Positions 27,903 through 36,132 of a DNA stretch of 64,000 nt are shown piece by piece (position 1 is the first letter of the stretch; each line of letters begins with the position of its first letter). The DNA comes from Actinomadura graeca (lineage in GTDB: Bacteria; Actinomycetota; Actinomycetes; Streptosporangiales; Streptosporangiaceae), in assembly GCF_019175365.1 (NCBI RefSeq), contig NZ_CP059572.1, positions 4,154,001-4,218,000 of the forward strand, read 5' to 3'. Position numbers and translations under genes: made by a program. The notes beneath the pieces are model-generated. The model had not been told where the DNA came from and ran no database searches. It was given only the letters and a program-made list of their open reading frames with translations.

Positions 27903-29196
27903 GTTCACGCAGGGATTCCAATCGTTCCAGGATGACGTCGTGATGGACGAGGAACCGCTCGGGCCGCATCGCGCCGTTGCCGGCACCGGCGCCGGCCCCG
28001 ACGCGGCTCGACACCAGCGCCGAGCGGAAGTCGATGCCGTCCGCGCGCGTCCGGTCGGCGGCCGCCTGGACGCTGCGGTAGGCCAGCTCCCGCTCGACGC
28101 CCCGCTCCTGGAGGTCGGCCAGGACCGCCGAGCTGTACACGAGGCCCCGGGTGGCGTCGATCGCCGAGCGCATCCGGTCGCCGAACACCTCCAGCCCCGC
28201 GATCAGCTCGGCCGCGGCGGTGACCTGGTAGTGGGCCACGGCGAGGCAGTCGGGCAGGGCCGTCCGCTCGACCGGCGAGTGGGACAGGTCGCGTTCGTGC
28301 CACAGCGCCACGTCCTCCAGGACGCTCACGACGTGGCCGCGCAGCAGCCTGGCCAGCCCGCACAACCGTTCGCTGCGGGTCGGGTTCCGCTTGTGGGGCA
28401 TCGCGCTCGACCCCTGGTAGGCCGCCGACCGCGGCTCCTCCACCTCGCCGACCTCGGTGCGCTGGAGCAGCCGCACCTCCAGGGCGATCTGCTCGACGCA
28501 CGCGCCCAGCGTCGCGATCGACTGGACGAGGGTCGCGTGCCGGTCGCGTCCGACGACCTGGCTCGGCGCCTGCTCGACGCCGAGGCCGAGCGCCGCGCAC
28601 ACGTGCTCCTCGACGAGCGGGTCGATCAGCGCGTACGTCCCGACCGACCCCGAGATCGTCCCGACGGCGACCTCGGCGCGCGCCCGTCTCAGACGTTCGA
28701 CGCCGCGGTCCACGGCGAACGCGAACCCGGCGAGCTTGTGCCCGAACGTGGTGGGCTCCGCGTGCACGCCGTGCGTGCGGCCGATGCAGACCGTGTGCCA
28801 GTGCTCGACGGCCCGGTCCGCGAGCACCCTCCTGAGCCGCCTCGCGGCGTCGAGGAGCACGTCGGTCGCGGTGGCCAGGATGTGCCCGAGCGCGGTGTCG
28901 ACGAGGTCGTAGCTCGTCATCCCCCAGTGCACCCACCGCGCCGACTCGGGCGGGATCGGCTCGCAGAACGCGGCGAGGAAGGCGAGGATCTCGTGCTCGC
29001 GCTCCTCCTCGAACTCGGCGACCCGGGCGGCGTCCGGGACGGGCGCGCGGCGGATGTCCTCCAGCGCGCCGGCCGGGACGTGGCCCAGGCGCACCTGCGC
29101 CTCGGACGCGAGGACCTCCACGCGGGTCCACATCTCGTACCGGTACTGATCGGACAGCAGCCGCGCCATCTCCGGACGGACGTAGCGGGGGATCAT
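27892..29196 (-). CDS. Adenylosuccinate-lyase-like enzyme of the fumarase superfamily
   Basis: A 434-aa lyase close in length and motif order to PurB. Visible motifs: WVHWGMTSYDLVDT (region 1), GRTHGVHAEPTTFGHK with the general acid His (region 2), and the superfamily signature GSSAMPHKRNP with the catalytic Ser loop (region 3). Such enzymes release fumarate from a succinyl-N substrate. Placement between an aryl carrier protein and a GNAT makes housekeeping purine synthesis unlikely; a hydrazinosuccinate-type substrate is the working guess. ATG overlaps the carrier-protein stop by 4 nt. Confidence 0.9.
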   Translation of the reverse strand: MIPRYVRPEMARLLSDQYRYEMWTRVEVLASEAQVRLGHVPAGALEDIRRAPVPDAARVAEFEEEREHEILAFLAAFCEPIPPESARWVHWGMTSYDLVDTALGHILATATDVLLDAARRLRRVLADRAVEHWHTVCIGRTHGVHAEPTTFGHKLAGFAFAVDRGVERLRRARAEVAVGTISGSVGTYALIDPLVEEHVCAALGLGVEQAPSQVVGRDRHATLVQSIATLGACVEQIALEVRLLQRTEVGEVEEPRSAAYQGSSAMPHKRNPTRSERLCGLARLLRGHVVSVLEDVALWHERDLSHSPVERTALPDCLAVAHYQVTAAAELIAGLEVFGDRMRSAIDATRGLVYSSAVLADLQERGVERELAYRSVQAAADRTRADGIDFRSALVSSRVGAGAGAGNGAMRPERFLVHHDVILERLESLRERED

Positions 29197-29513
29197 CGCG
29201 CGCACCCCGCCGGGGGGTCCGGGCGTTCCGCCCCCGCGGGCGCCGCCTGAGCGGCACGCGCCTCGGCCGCCTCCCGCGCACTGTCGAGCCGCCGTTTCCA
29301 CGCGGCGAGCGTCGGCTCGCGGGCCAGCTGGCCGTAGGACACGCGCAGCCCCGCGCGGCGGAACCGGTTGGCGAGGCGGATCATCCCCAGCGAGTCGACG
29401 CCGAGGCCGTGCAGGTTCGCGTCGTCGTCGATCGACGCCGCGTCCACGCCGATCTGAGTCGCCACGGCTTCGCGCAGGTCGTCGATCGTCAGGCTTGTGT
29501 CCAGGCGGGACAT
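29193..29513 (-). CDS. Aryl carrier protein (phosphopantetheine acceptor)
   Basis: A 106-aa free-standing carrier protein. The 4'-phosphopantetheine Ser is in HGLGVDSLGMIRL. The following RFRRAGLRVSYGQLAREPTL is the pattern of aryl carrier domains of EntB-like proteins rather than of fatty-acid ACPs. The tail after residue 85 is Ala/Pro-rich and probably a linker left from a larger protein. The ATG at 29513 is preferred to a GTG two codons upstream because GGAG lies 5 nt before it. It is the likely partner of the aryl-AMP ligase. Confidence 0.88.
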   Translation of the reverse strand: MSRLDTSLTIDDLREAVATQIGVDAASIDDDANLHGLGVDSLGMIRLANRFRRAGLRVSYGQLAREPTLAAWKRRLDSAREAAEARAAQAAPAGAERPDPPAGCAR

Positions 29514-29607
29514 GCTCACTCCGTTCCCTTGACGGCGTCCCGGCCGGTGGCCGGTGCCGCCAGGCGTTCTCTGCGTTCCGGCCGCGCCCCCCGCGGCCGC
29601 GGCCGGG

Positions 29608-31560
29608 TCATGAGGCCCGCTCCAGGGCGCCGTCCACGATCGCCGCCCAGTGCCACCGCGAGTCGAACGCGGTGACCTCGGCGTCGCTCCCGGCCGCCGC
29701 CAGCGCGGCGGCGCCGGAGGTCGCGCCGGCGATCAGCCCGGAGGCGTGGTGCGCGGCCAGCAGGTCCTGCTCGTCGAACGGCTCGCCCTCGCAGCGCAGC
29801 AGCCGCAGGTCTATGAAGCCGCGGAACGTCCGGTCGAGCACCCGCACGGCCTGCGGGCTGCGGATGCTGAAGCGCACGCGGGCCGCGACATGCCCGTTGT
29901 GGTGCTGGTCGGAGTAGTGGGCGATGTCCGGGATGCCCGGCGGCGCGAAGTAGTCGCGGGCGTCGACCACGGGTCCGCCCGGCAGGTTCCCGGCGCAGAA
30001 GTGCCACGAGTTGTACTGCATCCGCGCCGAGATCGCCCACGCGACGTCGGCGAGGCGCTCGCGGGTGTCGTCGAAGAGCCGCTGCGCGGTCGCGGACGGC
30101 ACGACGCAGCAGAAGTACTCCGGCAGGTCCCATCCGGCGATCTCGGCCCAGTCCCCGGCGCGCATCGCCGTGATCAGCCGCGGCAGCGACCGCATGCCCC
30201 GGCTCATCGCGAAGTCGGCGCCGATCGCGTCCCGCACCGCGTCCACCGTCTCGTGGACGAGGGACTCCAGCCCTGTGCCGAACGTGCCGTGCGGCCGGGC
30301 CAGCCACTCCGGCCCCGACCGCAGCCCCGCGGCGACGTCGGCGAACGTCGCGCCCTCGACGGGCAGGCGCGCGCGCAGGCGTCCGAGGACGGCGTCGACG
30401 CTGCGCCGGCACGAGGGGCCCGGGCTCCCGGCCGTCCGCTCCACCTTGTGCACCAGCGGACCGTGGATCTCGCGGTACAGCAGCACGTCGGGACGCAGGC
30501 GGCGGCGCCGGTCGGCGATGTCGCCGGCAAGCCGTCCGAGCGGCTCGATGCCCGCGCCGTACGCCGGGGCCACCGGCGCGGCGCCGGGGTCGGCGGGCAG
30601 CGCGTTGTACCGCTCCCTGGTCCGCTCCAGCAGATCGGCGATGTGGTCGACGCTGACCTGCGTGCCGTTGACCTCCTCGATCCGCGCGTACCCACCGGAC
30701 CGCACGTAGGTGGACAGGCAGGTCACCACGACGGCGTCGTCGTCGGGCCACAGTTCCAGGGGGAGCCCGGCCAGGCTGCTCAGCATGCAGTCCGGGTGGC
30801 CTGGCCACAGCGTCTTGCCGGTCAGGTTGTTGCGCTCGCGGAAGTTCGTGTAGAGCTTCGCGCCCCGGTAGAAGAAGAACGGCGCGGTCCGGCGGGCGGC
30901 CTCGCGCAGCCCCTCCAGCATGGCGGCCCGCCCGTCCGGGCCGGCGGCGTCCAGGCTGCGCCGGCAGGTCGTGACCGCCTGGGCGTCGAGGGCCCGCGCC
31001 TGCCCGATCTCCCGCCGGTAGGACGCGAGCTCCTCGGCCGACCAGGGCACCCGCAGCACTCCGTCGACCAGCGTCTCGCCACCTGCGAGCGGTGCCTCGC
31101 CCGGGGCGCGGACGGCGACGCGTCCGGCGGTGGTGAGGGCGATCTCCCCCGCGAAGGCGGTCTCGCCACCGGCCGCGGCGCCGGGTGCGCCTCCGGGGGC
31201 GCCTCCGGCGGCGGGCCGCGCGTCCGGGTCGCCCGTGCGCCACGAGCGCCCGAAGAGGATCTTGGCGCTCACCTCCTCCGGCACGCGCAGGCCGCGTAAG
31301 CCGACGCGCGCCGGGATGTGGCCCCCGAGGGTGAGCAGGACGTCGAACGCGGTGCCGGGATCGGGTGCCTCCGCGGCGTGCTGCCACGTCCGCTTCAGCA
31401 GGCCGGGGAATCCGGCGTCCGGTTCGAGGACGAAGTCGGGCCCGTCGGCGCTGCCGGCCTTGGTCCCGAGCCTGCTCGGACGCCGGTTCTTGCGGGCCTC
31501 GGCCAGCGCGGCCCGCCGCGACGTGGCACGCTGCTGGGTGGAAAGGCGCGTGGGGCTCAT
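29608..31560 (-). CDS. Unrecognised 650-aa protein of the biosynthetic operon
   Basis: No family is recognised. The protein is soluble, with a basic N-terminus (MSPTRLSTQQRATSRRAALA), a Gly/Ala/Pro-rich break near residue 120, and then an ordered region. The latter has many conserved-looking residues: FFFYRGAKLYTNFRERNN, HPDCMLSSLAGLPLELWP, YREIHGPLVHKVER, YNSWHFCAGNLPGG and HYSDQHHNGHVAARVRFS. The His clusters could bind metal. Its ATG shares one base with the ferredoxin stop, so the two are tightly coupled and the ferredoxin is probably its electron donor. I infer a redox enzyme of unknown chemistry; it is a good candidate for the unusual step of the pathway. Confidence 0.8.
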   Translation of the reverse strand: MSPTRLSTQQRATSRRAALAEARKNRRPSRLGTKAGSADGPDFVLEPDAGFPGLLKRTWQHAAEAPDPGTAFDVLLTLGGHIPARVGLRGLRVPEEVSAKILFGRSWRTGDPDARPAAGGAPGGAPGAAAGGETAFAGEIALTTAGRVAVRAPGEAPLAGGETLVDGVLRVPWSAEELASYRREIGQARALDAQAVTTCRRSLDAAGPDGRAAMLEGLREAARRTAPFFFYRGAKLYTNFRERNNLTGKTLWPGHPDCMLSSLAGLPLELWPDDDAVVVTCLSTYVRSGGYARIEEVNGTQVSVDHIADLLERTRERYNALPADPGAAPVAPAYGAGIEPLGRLAGDIADRRRRLRPDVLLYREIHGPLVHKVERTAGSPGPSCRRSVDAVLGRLRARLPVEGATFADVAAGLRSGPEWLARPHGTFGTGLESLVHETVDAVRDAIGADFAMSRGMRSLPRLITAMRAGDWAEIAGWDLPEYFCCVVPSATAQRLFDDTRERLADVAWAISARMQYNSWHFCAGNLPGGPVVDARDYFAPPGIPDIAHYSDQHHNGHVAARVRFSIRSPQAVRVLDRTFRGFIDLRLLRCEGEPFDEQDLLAAHHASGLIAGATSGAAALAAAGSDAEVTAFDSRWHWAAIVDGALERAS

Positions 31561-31913
31561 CACCGGCCTCCCGCCGTCAGCTCGACGTGCGACCACATCT
31601 CGATGCTGGTCGGAGACCATTCCTCGTCGACGTAGATGCAGTCGACCGGGCACACCATCACGCAGACCGGGCACCCGGAGCACAGCTCCGGGACGATGAC
31701 GACGTCGATCCCCGAATCGAAGATGGCGCCGAACTCCGGCGGGCAGTTCCGCACGCAGCTGTCGCAGTTGATGCACTCCGAGGACTCGATGCGGCGCGGC
31801 GGCTTGTGCCACTTCGGGTCGCGGACGTGGTCGGCGACGCGCGTCCGCCGGTCCTGCCGGTGCGACTCGGAGGCGTCCGGGACTCGTTCCTTAGTACACG
31901 GCGAAGTACTCAC
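31560..31913 (-). CDS. Ferredoxin with two [4Fe-4S] clusters
   Basis: A 117-aa bacterial-type ferredoxin. Two CxxCxxCxxxCP motifs are seen, CINCDSCVRNCPP and CSGCPVCVMVCPVDC, in the spacing of 2[4Fe-4S] ferredoxins. A 45-residue hydrophilic N-terminal extension precedes them. The only start that fits is a GTG inside the end of the glutamine-synthetase-like gene (overlap 23 nt) with GGGAG close by. It should supply electrons to an enzyme of the cluster, most likely the 650-aa protein that follows without a gap. Confidence 0.9.
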   Translation of the reverse strand: MSTSPCTKERVPDASESHRQDRRTRVADHVRDPKWHKPPRRIESSECINCDSCVRNCPPEFGAIFDSGIDVVIVPELCSGCPVCVMVCPVDCIYVDEEWSPTSIEMWSHVELTAGGR

Positions 31914-33384
31914 GGTGCTCCCAACTCGTGGGTCTCGGGATGTCGTCCTGCTGCGAGCACCAGTGCTCGTACCTGCCGGCCTCGCTCTCCTTGAGCCGGG
32001 CCAGGCAGGTGGCCAGAGGCTTGCCGAGCAGCGCCTCCGCGCGGTCTCCGGCGCGGAACGCCTCAAGCGCGGCGCGCAGGGAGCCGGGCAGAGCAGCCGG
32101 GTGCTTCGCGCGGGGGCCGTCGCCCCCGGTGATGCCGTCCAGCCCGGCGAAGAGCTGGGCGGCGATCGCCAGATAGGGGTTCGCACACGGCTCCGCGAGC
32201 CGCGTCTCGACGTGGGTCGACTCGCCGCCGCCGAGGACGCGCACGAGCGCCGTCCGGTCCTCGTACCGGCACGACACCTCGGTCGGCGACAGCGAGTAGG
32301 ACGGGTCGAAGCGGTGGTACCCGTTGACGGTCGGCACCGACAGCAGGCAGAGCTCCGCCGCGGCGGCGAGCAGCCCGTCGGTGTAGGCGCGGCAGGAACC
32401 GGACTCCGACGGCTCCGGGCCGCCCTCGTCGAACAGGTTGCGCCCGTCGGGACCGATGACCGACTGGTGGATGTGCCAGCCGCTGGGGTCCGCGCCGTCG
32501 AGCCCGGGCAGGGCCATGAAGGACGCGTGGTACCCGTTGCGGGCGCAGTACTGCTTGGTGAGCGTGCGGAACAGCAGCATCGCGTCCGCCGCCTCGTCGG
32601 CGGGCAGCGGATCGAACGTGATCTCCAGCTGGCCCGGCCCGGACTCGTGCTCGACGGTCCGCAGCGGGAGCCCGAGCCCGGTCAGCATGCCGACGAGCGG
32701 GCCGACCACGGGCGCGACCGCGTCGGAGTAGGCGTCGAGGTTGAACTGGTAGCCGGCGTCGACCGCCTCGACCCGCGGCGGCTCCCCCTGGAGCCCGAAA
32801 CCGTTGCCGGCGTTGCCGGGCGGGCCGGGCAGCAGGCGGGTGAGGTACCACTCCACCTCCAGGCCGACCACCGGTTCGAGCCCCCGCTCGGCGTACATCT
32901 CGCAGACGCGGCGCAGGACCGCCCGCGACGACAGCGGCATCGGCAGCCCGTCCCGGTGGTACTCGTCGCCGAGCACCCACGCCGTGCGCGGCTCGCGGTC
33001 GGGGTCGCGGTGCGGCAGCAGGTGGAAGGTCAGCGGGTCCGGCAGGACGATCATGTCGCCGGCGCCGGCCAGCTCCGGCACGCCCAGCCCGGGGTCCTTG
33101 TGGAAGTCGACCGCCACCGCGTGGCCGGTGTCGAACAGGAACGGGCCGGGGCTGACGTCGACGCCATGGCGCAGGGCGTGGCGGAAGACCTGCGCGGAGA
33201 GGGTCTTCGACCGGGCGAGCCCGTGGGGGTCGCAGAACGCGACCCGCACGAGGTCGATGTCGGCCAGGTCCGCCTCGATCCGCTCGGCGGCCGCCCGGCG
33301 CTGGTCGTCCCAGACGCCGCTGAGGTCGCGGCCCCCGACGCTGCTCGTGGCGAACCGGCGGGACCAGGTGCGCTGGAACGTCAT
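31891..33384 (-). CDS. Glutamine-synthetase-like ligase
   Basis: A 497-aa enzyme of the GS fold (GlnA/PuuA type). The metal-binding Glu residues are in GLEVEWYL and EHESGPGQLEITF, the ATP-site His in GWHIHQSV, and Arg residues in YEDRTALVRV and HVETRLAEP, followed by ANPYLAIAA. The N-terminal beta-grasp differs from housekeeping GS and the adenylylation Tyr region is not conserved, so it probably ligates glutamate to an amine or hydrazine other than ammonia. ATG overlaps the amidase stop by 4 nt. In fosfazinomycin and kinamycin pathways a GS homologue forms a glutamyl-hydrazide carrier. Confidence 0.9.
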   Translation of the reverse strand: MTFQRTWSRRFATSSVGGRDLSGVWDDQRRAAAERIEADLADIDLVRVAFCDPHGLARSKTLSAQVFRHALRHGVDVSPGPFLFDTGHAVAVDFHKDPGLGVPELAGAGDMIVLPDPLTFHLLPHRDPDREPRTAWVLGDEYHRDGLPMPLSSRAVLRRVCEMYAERGLEPVVGLEVEWYLTRLLPGPPGNAGNGFGLQGEPPRVEAVDAGYQFNLDAYSDAVAPVVGPLVGMLTGLGLPLRTVEHESGPGQLEITFDPLPADEAADAMLLFRTLTKQYCARNGYHASFMALPGLDGADPSGWHIHQSVIGPDGRNLFDEGGPEPSESGSCRAYTDGLLAAAAELCLLSVPTVNGYHRFDPSYSLSPTEVSCRYEDRTALVRVLGGGESTHVETRLAEPCANPYLAIAAQLFAGLDGITGGDGPRAKHPAALPGSLRAALEAFRAGDRAEALLGKPLATCLARLKESEAGRYEHWCSQQDDIPRPTSWEHREYFAVY

Positions 33385-34763
33385 CGGATGCTCCTCTCGT
33401 CGACGGCGAAGGCGAGGGCGGACTCGAGCGCCGAGGCGGCGGCGAGCACCAGGGCGTCGGCGCCGACCGGCCCGACCAGCTGGAGGCCCACGGGGAGCCC
33501 GCCGGGGGTGGTGCCGACCGGCAGCGAGAGCGCCGGCTGGCCCGTCAGGTTGAACGGGTACGTCGCCGGCGTCCACGCGAGCCAGCGCAGGTCACGCGGG
33601 TCGTCCGCCCCGGCGGGCGCGATGGACTCGGCCGCGAACGGCTCGACGGGCACCGTGACCGACACGAGCAGGTCGTGGCGCTCCATGACCTCGCCGAGCA
33701 CCCGCCTCAGCTCCCACCGGACGTTCTCGGCGCGGGCGACGGCGGCACCGCCCAGCGATCTCCCGTAACGGACGAGCTCCGCCCGGCCGGGGTCGGCGAG
33801 GTCCTCGTCGTCGTCCTCGCGGGCGGCCTCCGACACCGCGAGCAGATCCACGAGGGCGTCGTGGGGATCGTCGAACGGGATTCCCAGCGGATCGACCACG
33901 TGGCCCTGGTCCGCCAGGACGCGCACCGCCCGCGCGGCGACGGCGGCGACGTCCGGGGCGGTGCCGGGGAACTCCATCCACCCGATCCGCAGCGGCGGCG
34001 GCCGGTGCCCCGCGTCGGCCGGGGCGAGCCGGGAGTCCGGGTCGGCCCGGTGCGGGCCCGCGAGGACCGCCGTCGTCTCGGCCACCTCGCGCACCGTCGC
34101 GGCCAGCGGCCCGAGGTGGGCGAGGCGGTCCCCGCCGGCGTTGGCGTAGGGGACGCGCCCGAAGCTCGGCTTGAAGCCGACGACGCCGCAGAAGGCGGCG
34201 GGGATGCGGATCGAGCCCGCACCGTCGGTGCCCAGCGCGACATCGCCGAGCCCGGCGGCCACTGCCGCCGCGGCGCCGCCGCTGGACCCGCCCGCGCTGC
34301 GGTCACGGCGGCGGGGGTTCCGGGTCGCCGGCCCGAGCCGCGACACGGTGCTCGCGCTCCATCCGTGCTCCGACGTGGCCGTCTTGCCGACGACGATGGC
34401 ACCGGCGGCCCGCAGCCGGGCCACCGCGGGCGCGTCGCCGCGGGCGCCCCGGTACGCCAGCGACCCCCGGCGGGTCGGCAGGTCCCGGGTCTGGACGAGG
34501 TCCTTGACGGAGGCGACGAGCCCGAGCAGCGGCCTGTCGTGCCAGGCGGCCTCCCCGCGCTCGCGGATCAGCGCGTCGGCCGCGGCGGCGTCGCGCAGCG
34601 CGGGCTGGGCGCCGACCGCGACGAAGGCGTGCAGGTCACCGTCGGTCTCCTCGATCCGGCGCAGGACCGCCTCGACGTGCTCGACCACGGTGATCCCCCC
34701 GGGCCGGGCGTGACGGGCGCGGTGCGGTGGCGCGTCGGCCTCAAGGCCCGCGACGGGGGTCAT
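33381..34763 (-). CDS. Amidase-signature enzyme
   Basis: A 460-aa amidase-signature hydrolase. The Ser-cisSer-Lys triad is visible: Lys in VASVKDLVQT, the first Ser in RSAGGSSGGAAAAVAAG, and the nucleophile region GTDGAGSIRIPAAFCG. The first gene of the operon. The ATG at MTPVAGLEA is used since GGGAG precedes it; the frame is open upstream but only as Arg/Pro-rich repeat sequence. Together with the GS-like gene it matches the amidase of the hydrazine-synthon set (release of hydrazine from an acyl or glutamyl hydrazide). That function is inferred. Confidence 0.9.
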   Translation of the reverse strand: MTPVAGLEADAPPHRARHARPGGITVVEHVEAVLRRIEETDGDLHAFVAVGAQPALRDAAAADALIRERGEAAWHDRPLLGLVASVKDLVQTRDLPTRRGSLAYRGARGDAPAVARLRAAGAIVVGKTATSEHGWSASTVSRLGPATRNPRRRDRSAGGSSGGAAAAVAAGLGDVALGTDGAGSIRIPAAFCGVVGFKPSFGRVPYANAGGDRLAHLGPLAATVREVAETTAVLAGPHRADPDSRLAPADAGHRPPPLRIGWMEFPGTAPDVAAVAARAVRVLADQGHVVDPLGIPFDDPHDALVDLLAVSEAAREDDDEDLADPGRAELVRYGRSLGGAAVARAENVRWELRRVLGEVMERHDLLVSVTVPVEPFAAESIAPAGADDPRDLRWLAWTPATYPFNLTGQPALSLPVGTTPGGLPVGLQLVGPVGADALVLAAASALESALAFAVDERSIR

Positions 34764-34882
34764 GGCCGGCTCCCGTGCCCGTGCTCGCGGGCCTCCGGAA
34801 GGCGCGGCGATTCCGCGGCGCAGCCGGGAACGATGCAGCTGGGAGCGGGACGGCGGGAAGCGGCGGAAAAGGGGACGGCGTG

Positions 34883-34942
34883 GACGGGAGCGGTGCGGAC
34901 GGGAGCGGTGCGGACGAGGACGGTGCGGACGAGGGCGGCGCG
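34883..34942. repeat. Four tandem 15-bp repeats in the operon leader
   Basis: Units GACGGGAGCGGTGCG (twice, identical), GACGAGGACGGTGCG and GACGAGGGCGGCGCG follow one another with no spacer. They lie between the proposed promoter and the amidase start and would be in the transcribed leader. Outside of these repeats, the operator sites and the promoter listed below, nothing gene-like was seen from 34764 to 35775. Confidence 0.8.
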
Positions 34943-35126
34943 GCGCGGGCCGGGGGGAGCGTCCCGTAAGCGTAAGGCGATCTTTGTGCGGATCCCCCCT
35001 GGGCGCCCCGGCCACCGCCGAACTCCAGGCACTCCGCGTGGTGTTCCATCACGGCAGACCATCGGTTCCTCCAACGTGCCAAGCAGTTCACGACTCTCGG
35101 CGCTCGGACCGATGCGCCAGCGCCCA

Positions 35127-35155
35127 GTAAAAAAACCAACCTTCCGGTTTGTCAA
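35127..35155 (-). promoter_or_regulatory. Promoter of the biosynthetic operon
   Basis: On the minus strand TTGACA (35155-35150) is followed by a weak -10, TTTTAC at 17 nt or TTTACT at 18 nt. The entire spacer is filled by the receptor-type operator at 35131-35152, so binding there would block RNA polymerase. The leader to the amidase ATG would be about 355 nt. Confidence 0.55.
35131..35152. promoter_or_regulatory. Gamma-butyrolactone-receptor-type operator 1
   Basis: A 22-bp imperfect palindrome. The right half, TTCCGGTTTGT, and the complement of the left half, GGTTGGTTTTT, each match the published ArpA half-site GG(T/C)CGGT(A/T)(T/C)G(T/G) at 9 of 11 positions. It has the same AAACC-N8-GGTTT core as operator 2. 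Confidence 0.55.
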
Positions 35156-35373
35156 TGCCTATTACGCCCCGCGCGCGGCCCGTCGCCGTTCTTCGTGAGT
35201 GGTTTTCGACCGGTTCGCGAACTTCCGGGATGCACCCGAGGTGGGCCGTGACCACCCTCTCATGGCCGCTTATGGCCAGCTCAAGCTCGCCACACCGGAG
35301 AGGGGGGAAGTCAAGTGCGAGTTGCCCGTGCGCGACCGTTTACCGTCCGCACAAGCAACGTACTCTCCACATT

Positions 35374-35395
35374 CAAAACCTTCCGGTCGGTTTGT
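35374..35395. promoter_or_regulatory. Gamma-butyrolactone-receptor-type operator 2
   Basis: Right half GGTCGGTTTGT matches the ArpA half-site at all 11 positions; the complement of the left half, GGAAGGTTTTG, at 8 of 11. It lies 243 bp from operator 1, upstream of both the minus-strand operon and the plus-strand ect remnants. No clean promoter overlaps it. Confidence 0.6.
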
Positions 35396-35775
35396 TTGCT
35401 GTGATACATCGACTCCGAGGAGGGAGGACGGGCACCTGCCGGCGGGCCCGCGACCTGGGAGCACACGCGACCGCGGCCGTCCCTCATGAAGCGCTTCAAC
35501 GCCTGCGGCGGCCCGGACCTGAGGGAGCCGGCCCGGGACATCCGCGCCCCCGGCCCCATCCCGGGGCCCGCGACCCGGCGTTCACGGGCCGGAAATATCC
35601 GGTCCACTCATCGCTCATCCGGCCGCACGGCGCGCCGCCCCGGCCGACAAAACAGTACGGAGGTCCCCCCACTTCCCAATGATCACCAATCGGAACGCCG
35701 CTCCGCACTGGTCGGCCGTAAAAAGGAGCCGTCCGGCGCCGGACCCGAGACGAAGGTGGACGAATCATCGACGCC

Positions 35776-36085
35776 GTAGATGTCTTCACCCCATTGGAAT
35801 CTGAAGTCCGCAGCTATTGCCGGGAATGGCCGACGATGTTCGGCCGGGCCCTGGCATGCCGAATGCACGACGAATCCGGCCGCGAATACCTCGACTTCTT
35901 CGCGGGCGCGGGCGCTCTCAACTACGGGCACAACAACCCGGAGATCGAACAGGCCCTGCTCGACCATCTCTCGACGGACCCGATCATCCACGGCCCCGAT
36001 CACCGAGGAGGAGATCGACGCCGGGATGGACATCGTCGCCGAGGCGGTCCGAGTCGCGCGGCGGCGGTCCGGAGAGGAGCAGTGA
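35776..36085 (+). pseudogene. ectB: Gutted ectB (diaminobutyrate aminotransferase)
   Basis: About 75 N-terminal residues of EctB are unmistakable: LESEVRSYCREWP, SGREYLDFFAGAGALNYGHN and LLDHLSTDPIIHG. The frame then breaks near base 35998 and, in another frame, the EctB-like C-terminal helix ITEEEIDAGMDIVAEAVRVA runs to a stop. Some 300 codons with the whole PLP site are missing. The position of the normal start Met reads GTA. The enzyme cannot be functional. Confidence 0.85.
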
Positions 36086-36132
36086 TGATCACTCGCACGC
36101 AGGACGGGACGACCACGGAGGGCGCACGATGA
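36085..36132 (+). pseudogene. Possible ectC stub
   Basis: A 15-codon frame, MITRTQDGTTTEGAR, starts on the ectB stop and ends inside the ectD start. Its first residues resemble the MIVR start of ectoine synthase, in the place where ectC is expected. Almost the whole gene is gone. The match is short, so the call is tentative. Confidence 0.35.

Noticed and set aside
27892..29196. Housekeeping purB
   Set aside because: Motifs fit PurB, but overlap with carrier-protein and GNAT genes in a biosynthetic operon argues for a specialised lyase. The purine role is not excluded without a phylogeny.
29516..31387. 623-codon minus-strand frame overlapping the 650-aa protein
   Set aside because: It is an alternate frame of the same stretch with Arg-rich shadow composition; the 650-aa frame has balanced composition and couples to the ferredoxin stop.
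34764..35015. N-terminal extension of the amidase
   Set aside because: The open frame upstream encodes only Arg/Pro/His repeats from the 15-bp tandem units; the internal ATG has a ribosome site and starts where amidase homology begins.
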